Below are positions 1 through 7,208 of a stretch of DNA of 64,000 bases, in pieces; the first letter of the stretch is position 1, and every line of letters begins with the position of its first letter. A program made the position numbers and the translations under genes. The notes under the pieces were generated by a model. The model was given only the letters and a program-made list of their open reading frames with translations, was not told the origin of the DNA and made no database searches. Where the stretch lies: contig CAKNKY010000003.1 of the NCBI GenBank assembly GCA_930987725.1, forward strand, positions 1-64,000, written 5' to 3'. Source of the DNA: an uncultured Anaeromassilibacillus sp. GTDB taxonomy: Bacteria; Bacillota; Clostridia; Oscillospirales; Acutalibacteraceae.

Positions 1-46
1 CGGCTCTTTGTCAAGCTTTTTTTCCGTCTCTCTCGACGGCTTTGCT

Positions 47-75
47 ATCATACCATACCGCACACCCGTTGTCAA
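47..75 (-). promoter_or_regulatory. Sigma-A promoter firing out of the window to the left
   Basis: Read on the minus strand, a perfect TTGACA (70-75) is followed by 17 bases and TATGAT (47-52). It must drive a gene to the left of the window, divergent from metA. Its expected transcript begins near base 40 and soon contains a small hairpin (CCGTC, loop, GACGG) at about 25-39. Confidence 0.75.
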
Positions 76-156
76 CTCTTTTTTTCATTTTTTTTGGAAT
101 TTTCTTCTTTTGCCCCGATTTACCCCTATTCAAGGGTAAGGAGCTCGAAAAATTCG

Positions 157-185
157 TTGCCTGCAAACGAAAACTGCTATATAAT
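157..185 (+). promoter_or_regulatory. Promoter of metA
   Basis: TTGCCT (157-162), 17-bp spacer, TATAAT (180-185), about 70 bases before the metA start. The leader is short. I looked for a SAM-I or other S-box riboswitch in it and saw none. Confidence 0.65.
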
Positions 186-257
186 AAATGGAAATCAAAA
201 ACGAAGCGAAAAAGCGAGGCTGCCTGCGCAGCTTAAAAAGGAAACGGAGGCTTTTCC

Positions 258-1199
258 ATGCCGATTTGCATTCCGGCCGAACTGCCGGCTTATAAGGTGC
301 TGGAATCGGAGAACATTTTTGTGATGACACACCAGCGCGCCGTCGCCCAGGATATCCGGCCGCTGAAGATCGTGATTGTCAACCTGATGCCCACCAAGAT
401 AGAAACGGAAAACCAGCTGCTGCGTCTGTTGGGGAACACGCCGCTGCAGGTCAATATTACGCTGATGCAGATGGCCAGCCATGTGAGCCGCCATGTCTCT
501 CCCACACACCTGCAGGCCTTTTACAAAACATTCGATGAGGTAAAGGACGAGCGCTTTGACGGCATGATCATCACGGGCGCTCCGGTGGAAAACATGCCGT
601 TTGAAGAGGTGGATTACTGGCCGGAACTCTGTGAAGTGATGGACTGGAGCCTTTCCCACGTGTATTCCACCATGCACATCTGCTGGGGCGCGCAGGCCGG
701 TCTTTACCATCACTTCGGCATTCCGAAATACAGGCTGCCGCAGAAGCTTTCCGGCATTTTCCGCCACACGCTGCTTGCCCCCACGCATCCGCTTGTGCGC
801 GGCTTTGACGACGAGTTCTTCGCGCCGCACAGCCGCAACACGGAGGTGCGCCTGGAGGACATCAAGCGCCACGGAGAACTTGAAATTCTTTCCGCCTCCG
901 AGGAAGCGGGCGTGCACCTGATTGCGCGGCGCGACGGCCGCCAGTTCTTTGTGACAGGCCATCTGGAGTATGACCGCGAGACGATCGCCAACGAATATTT
1001 CCGGGATCTCAAAAAGGGCCTGAACCCCGAAATCCCCAAAAACTATTTCCCGAACGACGACGTGACACAGCGCCCGCTGTTTAACTGGCGCAGCCACGGC
1101 CATCTGCTCTTCTCAAACTGGCTGAACTATTATGTGTATCAAATGACGCCTTATGATTTGGAAGAGCTGCCCACGCTGGAAAAGAGAAGCGAACCGTAA
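258..1199 (+). CDS. metA: Homoserine O-acetyltransferase (MetA/HAT family)
   Basis: Acylates the hydroxyl of L-homoserine, the first committed step of methionine synthesis, in the cytoplasm. The 313-residue protein has the full family length. The nucleophile Cys142 sits in HICWGAQAG and the partner residues His235 and Glu237 in GHLEYD. Residue 111, which sets acyl-CoA choice in this family, is glutamate (GAPVEN); glutamate marks acetyl-CoA use and glycine succinyl-CoA use, so the product is inferred to be O-acetylhomoserine despite the MetA fold. The start is fixed by GGAGG at 246-250, seven bases before ATG. It is a single-gene unit with its own promoter and a terminator directly after it. 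No other methionine gene is nearby. Confidence 0.95.
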   Translation: MPICIPAELPAYKVLESENIFVMTHQRAVAQDIRPLKIVIVNLMPTKIETENQLLRLLGNTPLQVNITLMQMASHVSRHVSPTHLQAFYKTFDEVKDERFDGMIITGAPVENMPFEEVDYWPELCEVMDWSLSHVYSTMHICWGAQAGLYHHFGIPKYRLPQKLSGIFRHTLLAPTHPLVRGFDDEFFAPHSRNTEVRLEDIKRHGELEILSASEEAGVHLIARRDGRQFFVTGHLEYDRETIANEYFRDLKKGLNPEIPKNYFPNDDVTQRPLFNWRSHGHLLFSNWLNYYVYQMTPYDLEELPTLEKRSEP

Positions 1200-1210
1200 A
1201 GACAGACAGA

Positions 1211-1256
1211 AAACGCCCCGGCGGAACCGACTGCGTTCCGCCGGGGCGTTTATTTT
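1211..1256. terminator. Bidirectional terminator between metA and the DUF6465 gene
   Basis: A long perfect stem (AACGCCCCGGCGGAAC pairing with GTTCCGCCGGGGCGTT, 7-base loop) is followed by TATTTT on the plus strand. The next gene is convergent, so it can serve both. Confidence 0.85.
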
Positions 1257-1332
1257 CCCGATCCCGCTTGGAAAGGCGGGCCGTTTCTGCGCCGGCCATG
1301 CTGCGCCTCTGCGAAGCGGGAAAGACACTCTA

Positions 1333-1665
1333 TTACTGTTCGGCCGTATCTGCCAGATCAATGCTGCCGGACACGCTGCCGTTGACGACGTAGTAAGCCT
1401 TCTTCTCCTCGGGCTTCACATAGAGCTCAATCTCTTTCACGGCCTCCGTGTTCTCGGCTGCATAAGCGGCCTTTGCCTGCTCCATCAGATCGGCAACAGC
1501 CCAATCGCTGCCGCTGAACTGCACATGCACGCACTCCTTCGGCGCGGCAGGCTTGCGGGGGGCCGGCTTCTTCGGCGCCGGCTTGGCAGCCGCGGCAGTC
1601 TCCACAACGGGCTCCGCGACGCTCTCCTTCACGGGCTTTTCAGCAGTCTTCTTCATTCTTGACAT
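1333..1665 (-). CDS. DUF6465 family protein
   Basis: A 110-residue protein matching, from memory, the DUF6465 family of Clostridia, function unknown. Residues 1-40 are a low-complexity Ala/Lys/Pro/Glu-rich basic segment. Residues 43-105 form the conserved domain, with the pattern VHVQFSG, IELYVKPEEKKAYYVVNG and GSIDL predicted as a small beta-rich fold. There is no signal peptide or membrane segment. The open frame extends 13 codons further upstream, but AGGAGGGAC immediately before the second in-frame ATG makes 1665 the likely start. A promoter at 1797-1825 fits a single-gene unit. The basic tail could contact nucleic acid, but this is only a guess. Confidence 0.75.
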   Translation of the reverse strand: MSRMKKTAEKPVKESVAEPVVETAAAAKPAPKKPAPRKPAAPKECVHVQFSGSDWAVADLMEQAKAAYAAENTEAVKEIELYVKPEEKKAYYVVNGSVSGSIDLADTAEQ

Positions 1666-1796
1666 AATCGTCCCTCCTACTAGAAGTTGGACAGGCATGC
1701 GCATCCCCTCACAGGCGGCGCGCAGAAAACCGCCCGGTCACGCATCTGTCATTTTCGCGCGGTGATTCTATATCAAAGCCTTTCGGCTGCGATTCT

Positions 1797-1825
1797 ATTG
1801 TACTCCGTTTATGGCCCAACTGCAA
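1797..1825 (-). promoter_or_regulatory. Promoter of the DUF6465 gene
   Basis: On the minus strand TTGCAG (1820-1825), 17-bp spacer, TACAAT (1797-1802). It lies between the end of sigF and the DUF6465 start, leaving a leader of about 125 bases. No strong hairpin terminator is visible after sigF, so read-through from sigF is possible. Confidence 0.5.
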
Positions 1826-1895
1826 GGATTTTATGGGATTTCCAGCGTTTTTCCCGCTGTCTTCTCCCGCTCTGAATCTATCCCGCCCAGTTTTC

Positions 1896-2555
1896 TCAGG
1901 AGCTATCCATCAATTTTTGGCGAAGCTGACGCAGAATTGTCTTTTCTCTTCTGCAAACCTGTACCTGCGTCATGCCCAATTGCCGCGCCGTTTCGGCCTG
2001 GGTGGCATGTTTTCCGTATCGCAGGGCGAGAATTTTTCGGTCGCGCAGCTCGAGTGTTTCCACCGCCTGATGCAGGGAAAGGCGATCGAGGGCTGCTTCC
2101 TCCTCCCCCTCCACGGCTACGTCGGCCTGACCTCCCCCTTCCTCCTCACCTGCCGTGAGCGACAGGGCGGGCCGGGCGGCATCAAGCGCCTGGGCAGCCT
2201 GCTCCGGCTCCACGCCGAGCAGTGCGGCCAGCTCCGCCACGGTGGGGGATCGCCCTTCCCGGCTGCAGAACGATTCCTGCTCCCGCGTGGCGCGCAGGGC
2301 AAGCTCCCGCAGACTTCGGCTCATGGACACGCTCCCGCCGCGGCGGAAGAGCTGCTTCATCTCCCCCAGAATGAGAGGGACGGCATAGGTGGAAAAGCGA
2401 AGGCCGCGCGATTCGTCGAACCGCTCCGCCGCCTGCAGCAGCCCCACACAGCCTGCCTGAAAGAGATCGTCATATTCCACGCCTCTTCCGCGGAACCGCT
2501 GCGCGCAGCTATGTACAAGCGCCAGGTTGGAGCGGACCCGTTCCTCAACCTCCAT
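1896..2555 (-). CDS. sigF: Sporulation sigma factor sigma-F
   Basis: The forespore-specific RNA polymerase sigma factor, held inactive by the anti-sigma factor encoded just upstream. The 219-residue protein has region 2 near residues 10-65 (EYDDLFQAGCVGLLQAAERFD, then RFSTYAVPLILGEMKQLFR), a region-3-like segment near 70-120 and the region 4 helix-turn-helix near 165-215 (LELRDRKILALRYGKHATQ, then QLGMTQVQVCRREK). It is somewhat shorter than the approximately 255-residue Bacillus protein. The chosen start overlaps the end of spoIIAB by 11 bases; no clear ribosome site precedes it, suggesting translational coupling. Order and strand (spoIIAA, spoIIAB, sigF) match the classical spoIIA operon. 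Confidence 0.9.
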   Translation of the reverse strand: MEVEERVRSNLALVHSCAQRFRGRGVEYDDLFQAGCVGLLQAAERFDESRGLRFSTYAVPLILGEMKQLFRRGGSVSMSRSLRELALRATREQESFCSREGRSPTVAELAALLGVEPEQAAQALDAARPALSLTAGEEEGGGQADVAVEGEEEAALDRLSLHQAVETLELRDRKILALRYGKHATQAETARQLGMTQVQVCRREKTILRQLRQKLMDSS

Positions 2556-2997
2556 GTGTGATGCGGCGGGAAAGCCGCTTTTCCATCGTGACGGTCGTCC
2601 CCTTCCCGGGGCGGGAGGAAACGCGGAGCTTGTCCATGCAGCTTTCCATGACGGCAAAGCCGAGGCCGGCCCGCTCCGCCCCGCCGGTGGTGTAGAGCGG
2701 TTCCATGGCGAGCGGCACGTCCGGGATGCCGCAGCCGCGATCCCGCACGGTGACGCTGACGCGCCGGTCTTCGTAAAAACGAAGGATGAGCGTGACCTGC
2801 CCGATGGTGTCGCGGTATCCGTGCACAATGCAGTTGGTGACGGCTTCGGAGACTGCTGTGCGCACATCGTTGAGTTCCTCGAGCGTGGGGTCGAGCTGCG
2901 CCAGAAACGCGGCGGCGGCCGCGCGGGCAAACGACTCGTTCGCCGAGCAGCTGGGAAACACGGTTTTCATTTCGTTGACTGGTTTTTCTGTTTTCAT
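2545..2997 (-). CDS. spoIIAB: Anti-sigma-F factor / serine kinase SpoIIAB
   Basis: Binds and silences sigma-F and phosphorylates SpoIIAA, so it decides when forespore transcription starts. The 150-residue GHKL-fold protein shows the N box (NDVRTAVSEAVTNCIVHGY), the G1 box (DRGCGIPD) and the G2 box (ERAGLGFAVMES), which together bind ATP. The length matches the family. Its ATG overlaps the stop of spoIIAA as ATGA (2994-2997), and its end overlaps the start of sigF, so the three proteins are probably translationally coupled. The product is cytoplasmic. Confidence 0.93.
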   Translation of the reverse strand: MKTEKPVNEMKTVFPSCSANESFARAAAAAFLAQLDPTLEELNDVRTAVSEAVTNCIVHGYRDTIGQVTLILRFYEDRRVSVTVRDRGCGIPDVPLAMEPLYTTGGAERAGLGFAVMESCMDKLRVSSRPGKGTTVTMEKRLSRRITHGG

Positions 2998-3320
2998 GAT
3001 CTGTCCTCCTCCGGGCTCACAACGGTGCAGAGTTCACGGATGCCGGCCAGCGAAACGAGCCGTTCCAGCTGGGGCGGCAGATTGGCCACGCAGACCTCGC
3101 CGCCCCAGCCGCTCACCAGCCGGTAACGGCCCAGGATCAGACCCACGCCGGAGCTGTCCATAAACGTCACGTTTGAAAAATCAAGCGTAAGCGTATGCGG
3201 TTTCACGCGCGAAGCGGCCGCATCGATCTCCTCTCTTGCTTCCCTGGCAGCGTGGTGATCGATCTCTCCTTCCAGAAAGGCAATCAGCTCGCCCTGCCTC
3301 ATTTGCAGACGTACACCCAT
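2994..3320 (-). CDS. spoIIAA: Anti-sigma-F factor antagonist SpoIIAA
   Basis: A STAS-domain protein that, when dephosphorylated, captures SpoIIAB and releases sigma-F. It has 108 residues. The signature FMDSSGVGLILGRY contains the phosphorylatable serine (Ser56/Ser57) ahead of the STAS helix. AAGGAGG precedes the ATG at 3320. An inverted repeat (CCGGCG, GGAAA loop, CGCCGG, 3349-3365) sits in the leader. I could not identify a convincing sigma-H promoter by eye, although this operon is usually sigma-H dependent. It is the first gene of the operon and is separated from folC by a terminator. Confidence 0.93.
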   Translation of the reverse strand: MGVRLQMRQGELIAFLEGEIDHHAAREAREEIDAAASRVKPHTLTLDFSNVTFMDSSGVGLILGRYRLVSGWGGEVCVANLPPQLERLVSLAGIRELCTVVSPEEDRS

Positions 3321-3406
3321 CTCTTCTGCCTCCTTGCGGTATGTGGTTCCGGCGGGAAACGCCGGATACTGTCAGATTTCCCCGAACGGGCGGCGTTTAT
3401 GCACAG

Positions 3407-3465
3407 AAAAAATCCCCTGTCCCGATCGAGCCGTTTCCTCTCTCTCAGGATAGGGGATTTTGCCT
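3407..3465 (-). terminator. Terminator after folC
   Basis: AAAATCCCCT on the left pairs with AGGGGATTTT on the right across a long partly paired loop. It ends the folC/DUF6054 unit just before the spoIIA leader. Confidence 0.65.
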
Positions 3466-3499
3466 GCGCATTTGCGCGAAGTATGGGAGCCTGTCCGTT

Positions 3500-4783
3500 T
3501 TACTGTTTCAGGTGCTGCAGGAGGGGACGCGCCTCGCCCGCCAGATAGAGCGAGCCGCACACGAGCACGCCGCGCTCTGCGCCCTCCCGGAGGGCGAGAT
3601 GCAGGGCCTCCTCCACGGAAGCGGCGGGCTGCGCGGGAATGCGGAGCCGCTCCCACACGGCGGCCAGATCGGACGCGCTCATGGCGCGGGGGGAATTCGG
3701 GGCTACGGTGTACACCTTTTCCATCACGCCGTCCAGCTTGCGCACGGCCTCGCGCACATTTTTATCGGCCATCATGCCGCACACGCCGATCATGCGCTTT
3801 TTCGAAACATATTTTTTGATGGCCTTCGCCAGGGCGCCGGTGCCTTCGGGATTGTGCGCGCCGTCCAGAATCACGACGGGATGTTCGGCCATCACTTCCA
3901 TCCGTGCCGGGAAGGTGACAGCGGCAAAGCCCTTCTGCAGCGCCTCGTCGGAAATCTCCCAGCCGAGCGCGCGCAATTCCTTCACGCAGGCCAGCGCGAC
4001 GGCAGCGTTGCGGATCTGGTGATCGCCGAGCAGCGGCAGCGTGAGCGGCAAGCTTGTCTCCGTGAGCAGCCTTGTCCCCTTCAGGGAAGCGTCCACAAAC
4101 GTGAGATCTTTGAGTGGCGCCGTCACAAGACGGCAGCCCTCCACCTCCGCCGAGGTGCGGATCACATTGTATGCAGCACGAGGCAGATCGGGATAACAGA
4201 CGCAGACACTTCCCCTCTTGAGGATGCCCGCCTTCGCAAACGCAATCTGCTCGATGGTGTCGCCCAGCACGGCGGTGTGCTCGAGTGAGAGCGACGTAAT
4301 CACGGTGACATCCGGCGCGGCGATCACATTTGTCGCATCGAAGCGGCCGCCGAGTCCCGTTTCCAGCACCACGATGCCGCAGCCGCGCTCCGCAAACCAG
4401 AGAAAAGCCATGGCGGTGATCAGTTCAAATTCCGTGAGCGGGAAACCGGCGGCGCGGCAGGCCTCCGCTTCCGTGAGCACACGCTCCGCCAGGGAAACGA
4501 AATTCCCGTGCGGAATGGGCTCGCCATCCACGGTGATGCGCTCGGCAAAATCCGTGAGGTGCGGCGACGTGTAAAGACCGGTGCGATACCCGGCCTGCCG
4601 CAGCACGGAGGCCAGCAGGGCACAGGTGGAGCCCTTGCCGTTCGTGCCCGCCACATGCACGAACCGCAGCGATTCCTGCGGATTGCCCAGCCGGTTCATG
4701 AGCTCGCGCATGCGCTCCAGCCCCGGTTTTCCGGGAAAGGAAGGGGTGGCGTCCAGCCGGGCGGTTGCTTCTTCATAGGTCAA
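3500..4783 (-). CDS. folC: Bifunctional folylpolyglutamate synthase / dihydrofolate synthase
   Basis: ATP-dependent ligase that joins glutamate to dihydropteroate and to reduced folates, making and retaining folate cofactors in the cytoplasm. The 427-residue protein carries the Mur-ligase P-loop VAGTNGKGST near residue 45, the folate-binding LYTSPHL near 70, GLGGRFDATN near 147 and the C-terminal-domain motif ILDGAHNPEG near 304. The start is TTG at 4783, supported by AAGGAGG nine bases upstream. It lies 15 bases downstream of the DUF6054 gene on the same strand and is likely co-transcribed with it. No other folate gene is visible here. Confidence 0.93.
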   Translation of the reverse strand: MTYEEATARLDATPSFPGKPGLERMRELMNRLGNPQESLRFVHVAGTNGKGSTCALLASVLRQAGYRTGLYTSPHLTDFAERITVDGEPIPHGNFVSLAERVLTEAEACRAAGFPLTEFELITAMAFLWFAERGCGIVVLETGLGGRFDATNVIAAPDVTVITSLSLEHTAVLGDTIEQIAFAKAGILKRGSVCVCYPDLPRAAYNVIRTSAEVEGCRLVTAPLKDLTFVDASLKGTRLLTETSLPLTLPLLGDHQIRNAAVALACVKELRALGWEISDEALQKGFAAVTFPARMEVMAEHPVVILDGAHNPEGTGALAKAIKKYVSKKRMIGVCGMMADKNVREAVRKLDGVMEKVYTVAPNSPRAMSASDLAAVWERLRIPAQPAASVEEALHLALREGAERGVLVCGSLYLAGEARPLLQHLKQ

Positions 4784-4798
4784 AAGACAGTTCCTCCT

Positions 4799-5134
4799 TC
4801 AATAGCGGTAAGGGGAAAGGGCATCCTGCACGACAGATTCAAAACTCTGCGAAGCGCCCCAGTCGAAGCGGAACAGCCCTTCCCCGCCGCCGCCGCTCAC
4901 CAGGTGCACGCGCGTGCGGCCCTGCAGATTGTCAACCGTCACGGTGAGCGTCAGCCGGTTGCCGGCCCGCCAGTAATGCTTTTCATAGACGGAAACGAGG
5001 CAGACTGCGCCGTCCCTCGCCTCCAGGGCATAGCGATCGATGGCTTCGCCCGTGATGCTGCCCTCCGTGACAGCCCGGTAAATGAGGTCATCCGCCTCCC
5101 GGGGCGAAAGGGATACCTCCATCATGCGTGACAT
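4799..5134 (-). CDS. DUF6054 family protein
   Basis: A 111-residue cytoplasmic protein of unknown function that resembles, from memory, the DUF6054 family of Clostridia: an N-terminal helical part (SPREADDLIYRAVTEGSITGEAID) followed by beta strands (VCLVSVYEKHYWRAGNRLTLTVTV) and a glycine-rich loop (LVSGGGGEGLF). There is no signal peptide or membrane segment. The start at 5134 is set by a GGAGGAGG ribosome site. It precedes folC by 15 bases, which suggests one operon, but nothing in the sequence links it to folate chemistry. Confidence 0.65.
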   Translation of the reverse strand: MSRMMEVSLSPREADDLIYRAVTEGSITGEAIDRYALEARDGAVCLVSVYEKHYWRAGNRLTLTVTVDNLQGRTRVHLVSGGGGEGLFRFDWGASQSFESVVQDALSPYRY

Positions 5135-5194
5135 GGTTCAACCTCCTCCCGCCGCGCCGCCTTACCCGGCTGCGCAGCAAGCTTTTGCTGAAAG

Positions 5195-5204
5195 TATAAC
5201 ACAA
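5195..5204 (-). promoter_or_regulatory. Minus-strand copy of the TTGTGTTATA element, possible DUF6054-folC promoter
   Basis: Read leftward this is TTGTGTTATACT, an extended -10 box (TGT before TATACT) about 60 bases before the DUF6054 start. The same 10-mer occurs twice on the plus strand in the next 180 bases. No matching -35 hexamer is evident. Confidence 0.4.
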
Positions 5205-5236
5205 ACAAACAAGATTGTATAGGAAGAAGCACCAAC

Positions 5237-5376
5237 GTTGTGTTATAATAACCTCACGGGCTAAGCGGAAATCAAAGATTTCCGAGCCCTGAGAGAACAT
5301 TGAAACACAGGCCAAAAACGGTGAACATTTTTGGCTTAAGGTTTCGGGCCTTCCGGCCCGTTGTTGTGTTATAATA
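5237..5376 (+). ncRNA. Two extended -10 promoters enclosing three hairpins: candidate small RNA or structured leader of rnhA
   Basis: An identical 14-mer, GTTGTGTTATAATA, occurs at 5237-5250 and 5363-5376; each holds an extended -10 (TGT then TATAAT). Between them lie three hairpins: GGGCT/AGCCC plus GGAAATC/GATTTCC at 5258-5289; GCCAAAAA/TTTTTGGC at 5311-5335; CGGGCC-TTCC-GGCCCG at 5345-5360. The last is followed by TTGTTGTGTT and could act as a weak terminator. A transcript from the first promoter would be about 110 bases; the second promoter would give the rnhA message. No RNA family is recognised. It might equally be a small insertion flanked by a 14-bp repeat. Confidence 0.4.
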
Positions 5377-5469
5377 GAGCAAGCCGGCCCTTTGAGCGCC
5401 GGACAGACAGGACAACAGGCACGCCTTTCCCAAAACAGGCGCGCTTTCGATACAGGAGGAGGCAACCAG

Positions 5470-5913
5470 ATGAAAGCAGTGGAACTGTTCACCGACGGCG
5501 CATGTTCCGGCAACCCCGGCCCCGGCGGGTGGGGGGCGATCCTGCGCTACCACGGCCATGAGCGCGAGCTCTCCGGCGGGGATGCGCACACGACGAACAA
5601 CCGGATGGAGCTTTCCGCCGTGATCGCCGGGCTGGAACAGCTCAAGGAACCGTGCTCCGTGACGCTCACGAGCGATTCGAAATATGTGTGCGACGCCATC
5701 ACAAAGGGATGGGCGCGCAGCTGGAAAAAGAACGGCTGGCGCAAGAGCGATAAGTCCCCCGCCCTGAACGCGGATCTGTGGGACAAGCTGCTTGCCCTGC
5801 TTGACACGCACGAGATCACCGTCGTGTGGGTCAAGGGCCACACCGGACACCCGGAAAATGAGCGCTGCGACAAGCTGGCCACCGCCGAGGCAGCCCGCCA
5901 CGCCCAGCCGTAA
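5470..5913 (+). CDS. rnhA: Ribonuclease HI
   Basis: Cuts the RNA strand of RNA-DNA hybrids, removing R-loops and replication primers. The 147-residue protein has all catalytic residues at the same numbering, within one, as the E. coli enzyme: Asp9 ([11 protein letters not shown]), Glu47 (NNRMEL), Asp69 (TSDSKY), His124 ([10 protein letters not shown]) and Asp134. It also has the basic-protrusion segment with tryptophans ([11 protein letters not shown]). The frame is open further upstream, but AGGAGG at about 5456-5461 sets the ATG at 5470. It is followed 22 bases later by the cysteine desulfurase gene and probably shares its transcript. Confidence 0.96.
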   Translation: MKAVELFTDGACSGNPGPGGWGAILRYHGHERELSGGDAHTTNNRMELSAVIAGLEQLKEPCSVTLTSDSKYVCDAITKGWARSWKKNGWRKSDKSPALNADLWDKLLALLDTHEITVVWVKGHTGHPENERCDKLATAEAARHAQP

Positions 5914-5935
5914 CCAGACACAGGGAGGAAATTTC

Positions 5936-7150
5936 ATGGCGGAACACCGATTCCTTTATGCAGACAATGCGGCCACCACGCCTCTTTCGCCCGCCGCACT
6001 GCGGGCGATGGAGCCTTTCCTGACGGCGCAGTATGGCAACCCCTCTTCGCTCTATCGTCTGGGGCAGGAGGCCAGGCGTGCCGTAGAGCAGGCACGGCGG
6101 GATCTTGCTGCCTGCCTGCACGCCGAGCCGGAGGAGATCCTCTTCACCTCCGGCGGCACGGAAAGCGACAACTGGGCGCTGCGCGCCGCGGCGCATCGGA
6201 TGGCCGCGCAGGGAAAGCGCCGCCTCATTACCTCGTCGTTTGAACACCCTGCCGTGCTCCACACCTGCCGAGCGCTGGAGCAGGAGGGCTTTTCCGTAAC
6301 ATGGCTGCCCGTGCACGGCGACGGCCTCGTGCGCCCCGAAGAAGTGGAATCTGCCCTGCGGGAAGACACGGCGCTCGTCTCCATCATGGCGGCAAACAAC
6401 GAGATCGGCACGGTGCAGCCCGTGGAGGAGATCGGCCGCCTGTGCCGCGCGCACGGTGTGCTGTTCCACACCGACGCCGTGCAGGCTGCCGGGAATCTGC
6501 CGATCGACGTGAAACGCTGGCAGTGCGATCTGCTCTCCGTCTCCGCACACAAGTTTCACGGCCCGAAGGGCATGGGGCTTCTCTGGCGGCGGAAGGGCCT
6601 CGAGCTGCCGGCTCTGCTCACCGGCGGCGAGCAGGAGCGCGGCCTGCGGCCGGGCACGGAAAACACGGCGGGAATTGTGGGCATGGCCGCCGCGCTGCAG
6701 GACGCCTGTGCTTCCCTCCCGGCGCGCACAGCACGCCTTTGCGCCCTGCGCGACCGGCTGGCGGAACAAGCGCTCCGGCTGCCGTTCAGCCGCCTCAACG
6801 GCAGCCGGGACCACCGCCTGCCTGGCACCGTGAACCTAAGCTTTGCCGGGACGGACGGCGAACAGCTTCTCCTGCTGCTCGATCTGCAGGGGATCGCCGT
6901 GTCCACGGGTTCGGCGTGCGAATCCGGCTCGCACAAAGCAAGCCACGTGCTGCTGGCGCTCGGCCTGCCGGAGGAGCTGGCTCGCGGCTCTCTGCGCTTC
7001 TCGCTGGGGGAGGATCTCACCGAGACGGACATAGACTACATGGCGGAAAAGCTGGCAGGCGCTGTGCAGAAAATCCGGCTGATGAACCCGCTGTGGGAGC
7101 GGATCGAGAGCGGACGCATCCGATACAGCGTACCGGACGAAACCTTTTGA
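5936..7150 (+). CDS. Cysteine desulfurase (IscS/NifS family)
   Basis: Pyridoxal-phosphate enzyme that takes sulfur from cysteine for iron-sulfur clusters and tRNA thiolation. It has 404 residues. The PLP lysine is Lys206 (SAHKFHGPKG) and the persulfide cysteine is Cys328 (STGSACESG), the same positions as in E. coli IscS. ADNAATTPL at the N-terminus and TSGGTESDN near residue 72 are typical. The start follows GGGAGGAAATTTC. No iscU, mnmA or thiI gene is adjacent, so the acceptor protein cannot be named. The gene probably shares a transcript with rnhA and ends at a strong terminator. Confidence 0.93.
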   Translation: MAEHRFLYADNAATTPLSPAALRAMEPFLTAQYGNPSSLYRLGQEARRAVEQARRDLAACLHAEPEEILFTSGGTESDNWALRAAAHRMAAQGKRRLITSSFEHPAVLHTCRALEQEGFSVTWLPVHGDGLVRPEEVESALREDTALVSIMAANNEIGTVQPVEEIGRLCRAHGVLFHTDAVQAAGNLPIDVKRWQCDLLSVSAHKFHGPKGMGLLWRRKGLELPALLTGGEQERGLRPGTENTAGIVGMAAALQDACASLPARTARLCALRDRLAEQALRLPFSRLNGSRDHRLPGTVNLSFAGTDGEQLLLLLDLQGIAVSTGSACESGSHKASHVLLALGLPEELARGSLRFSLGEDLTETDIDYMAEKLAGAVQKIRLMNPLWERIESGRIRYSVPDETF

Positions 7151-7152
7151 TC

Positions 7153-7195
7153 AAAGCGAACCCCCGGCGGGCAGAATCCGCCGGGGATTCGCTTT
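7153..7195. terminator. Bidirectional terminator between the cysteine desulfurase and MATE genes
   Basis: AAAGCGAA plus CCCGGCGG pairs with CCGCCGGGG plus TTCGCTTT around a 7-base loop, between convergent genes. Confidence 0.8.
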
Positions 7196-7208
7196 CGGTT
7201 GACCGCGC

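Noticed and set aside
186-257. SAM or other methionine riboswitch in the metA leader
   Set aside because: The leader is only about 65 bases after the predicted start and lacks the S-box core or a terminator/antiterminator pair.
5088-5513. A 141-codon minus-strand frame through the rnhA upstream region
   Set aside because: No ribosome site, no domain, and it overlaps both the hairpin region and the start of rnhA.
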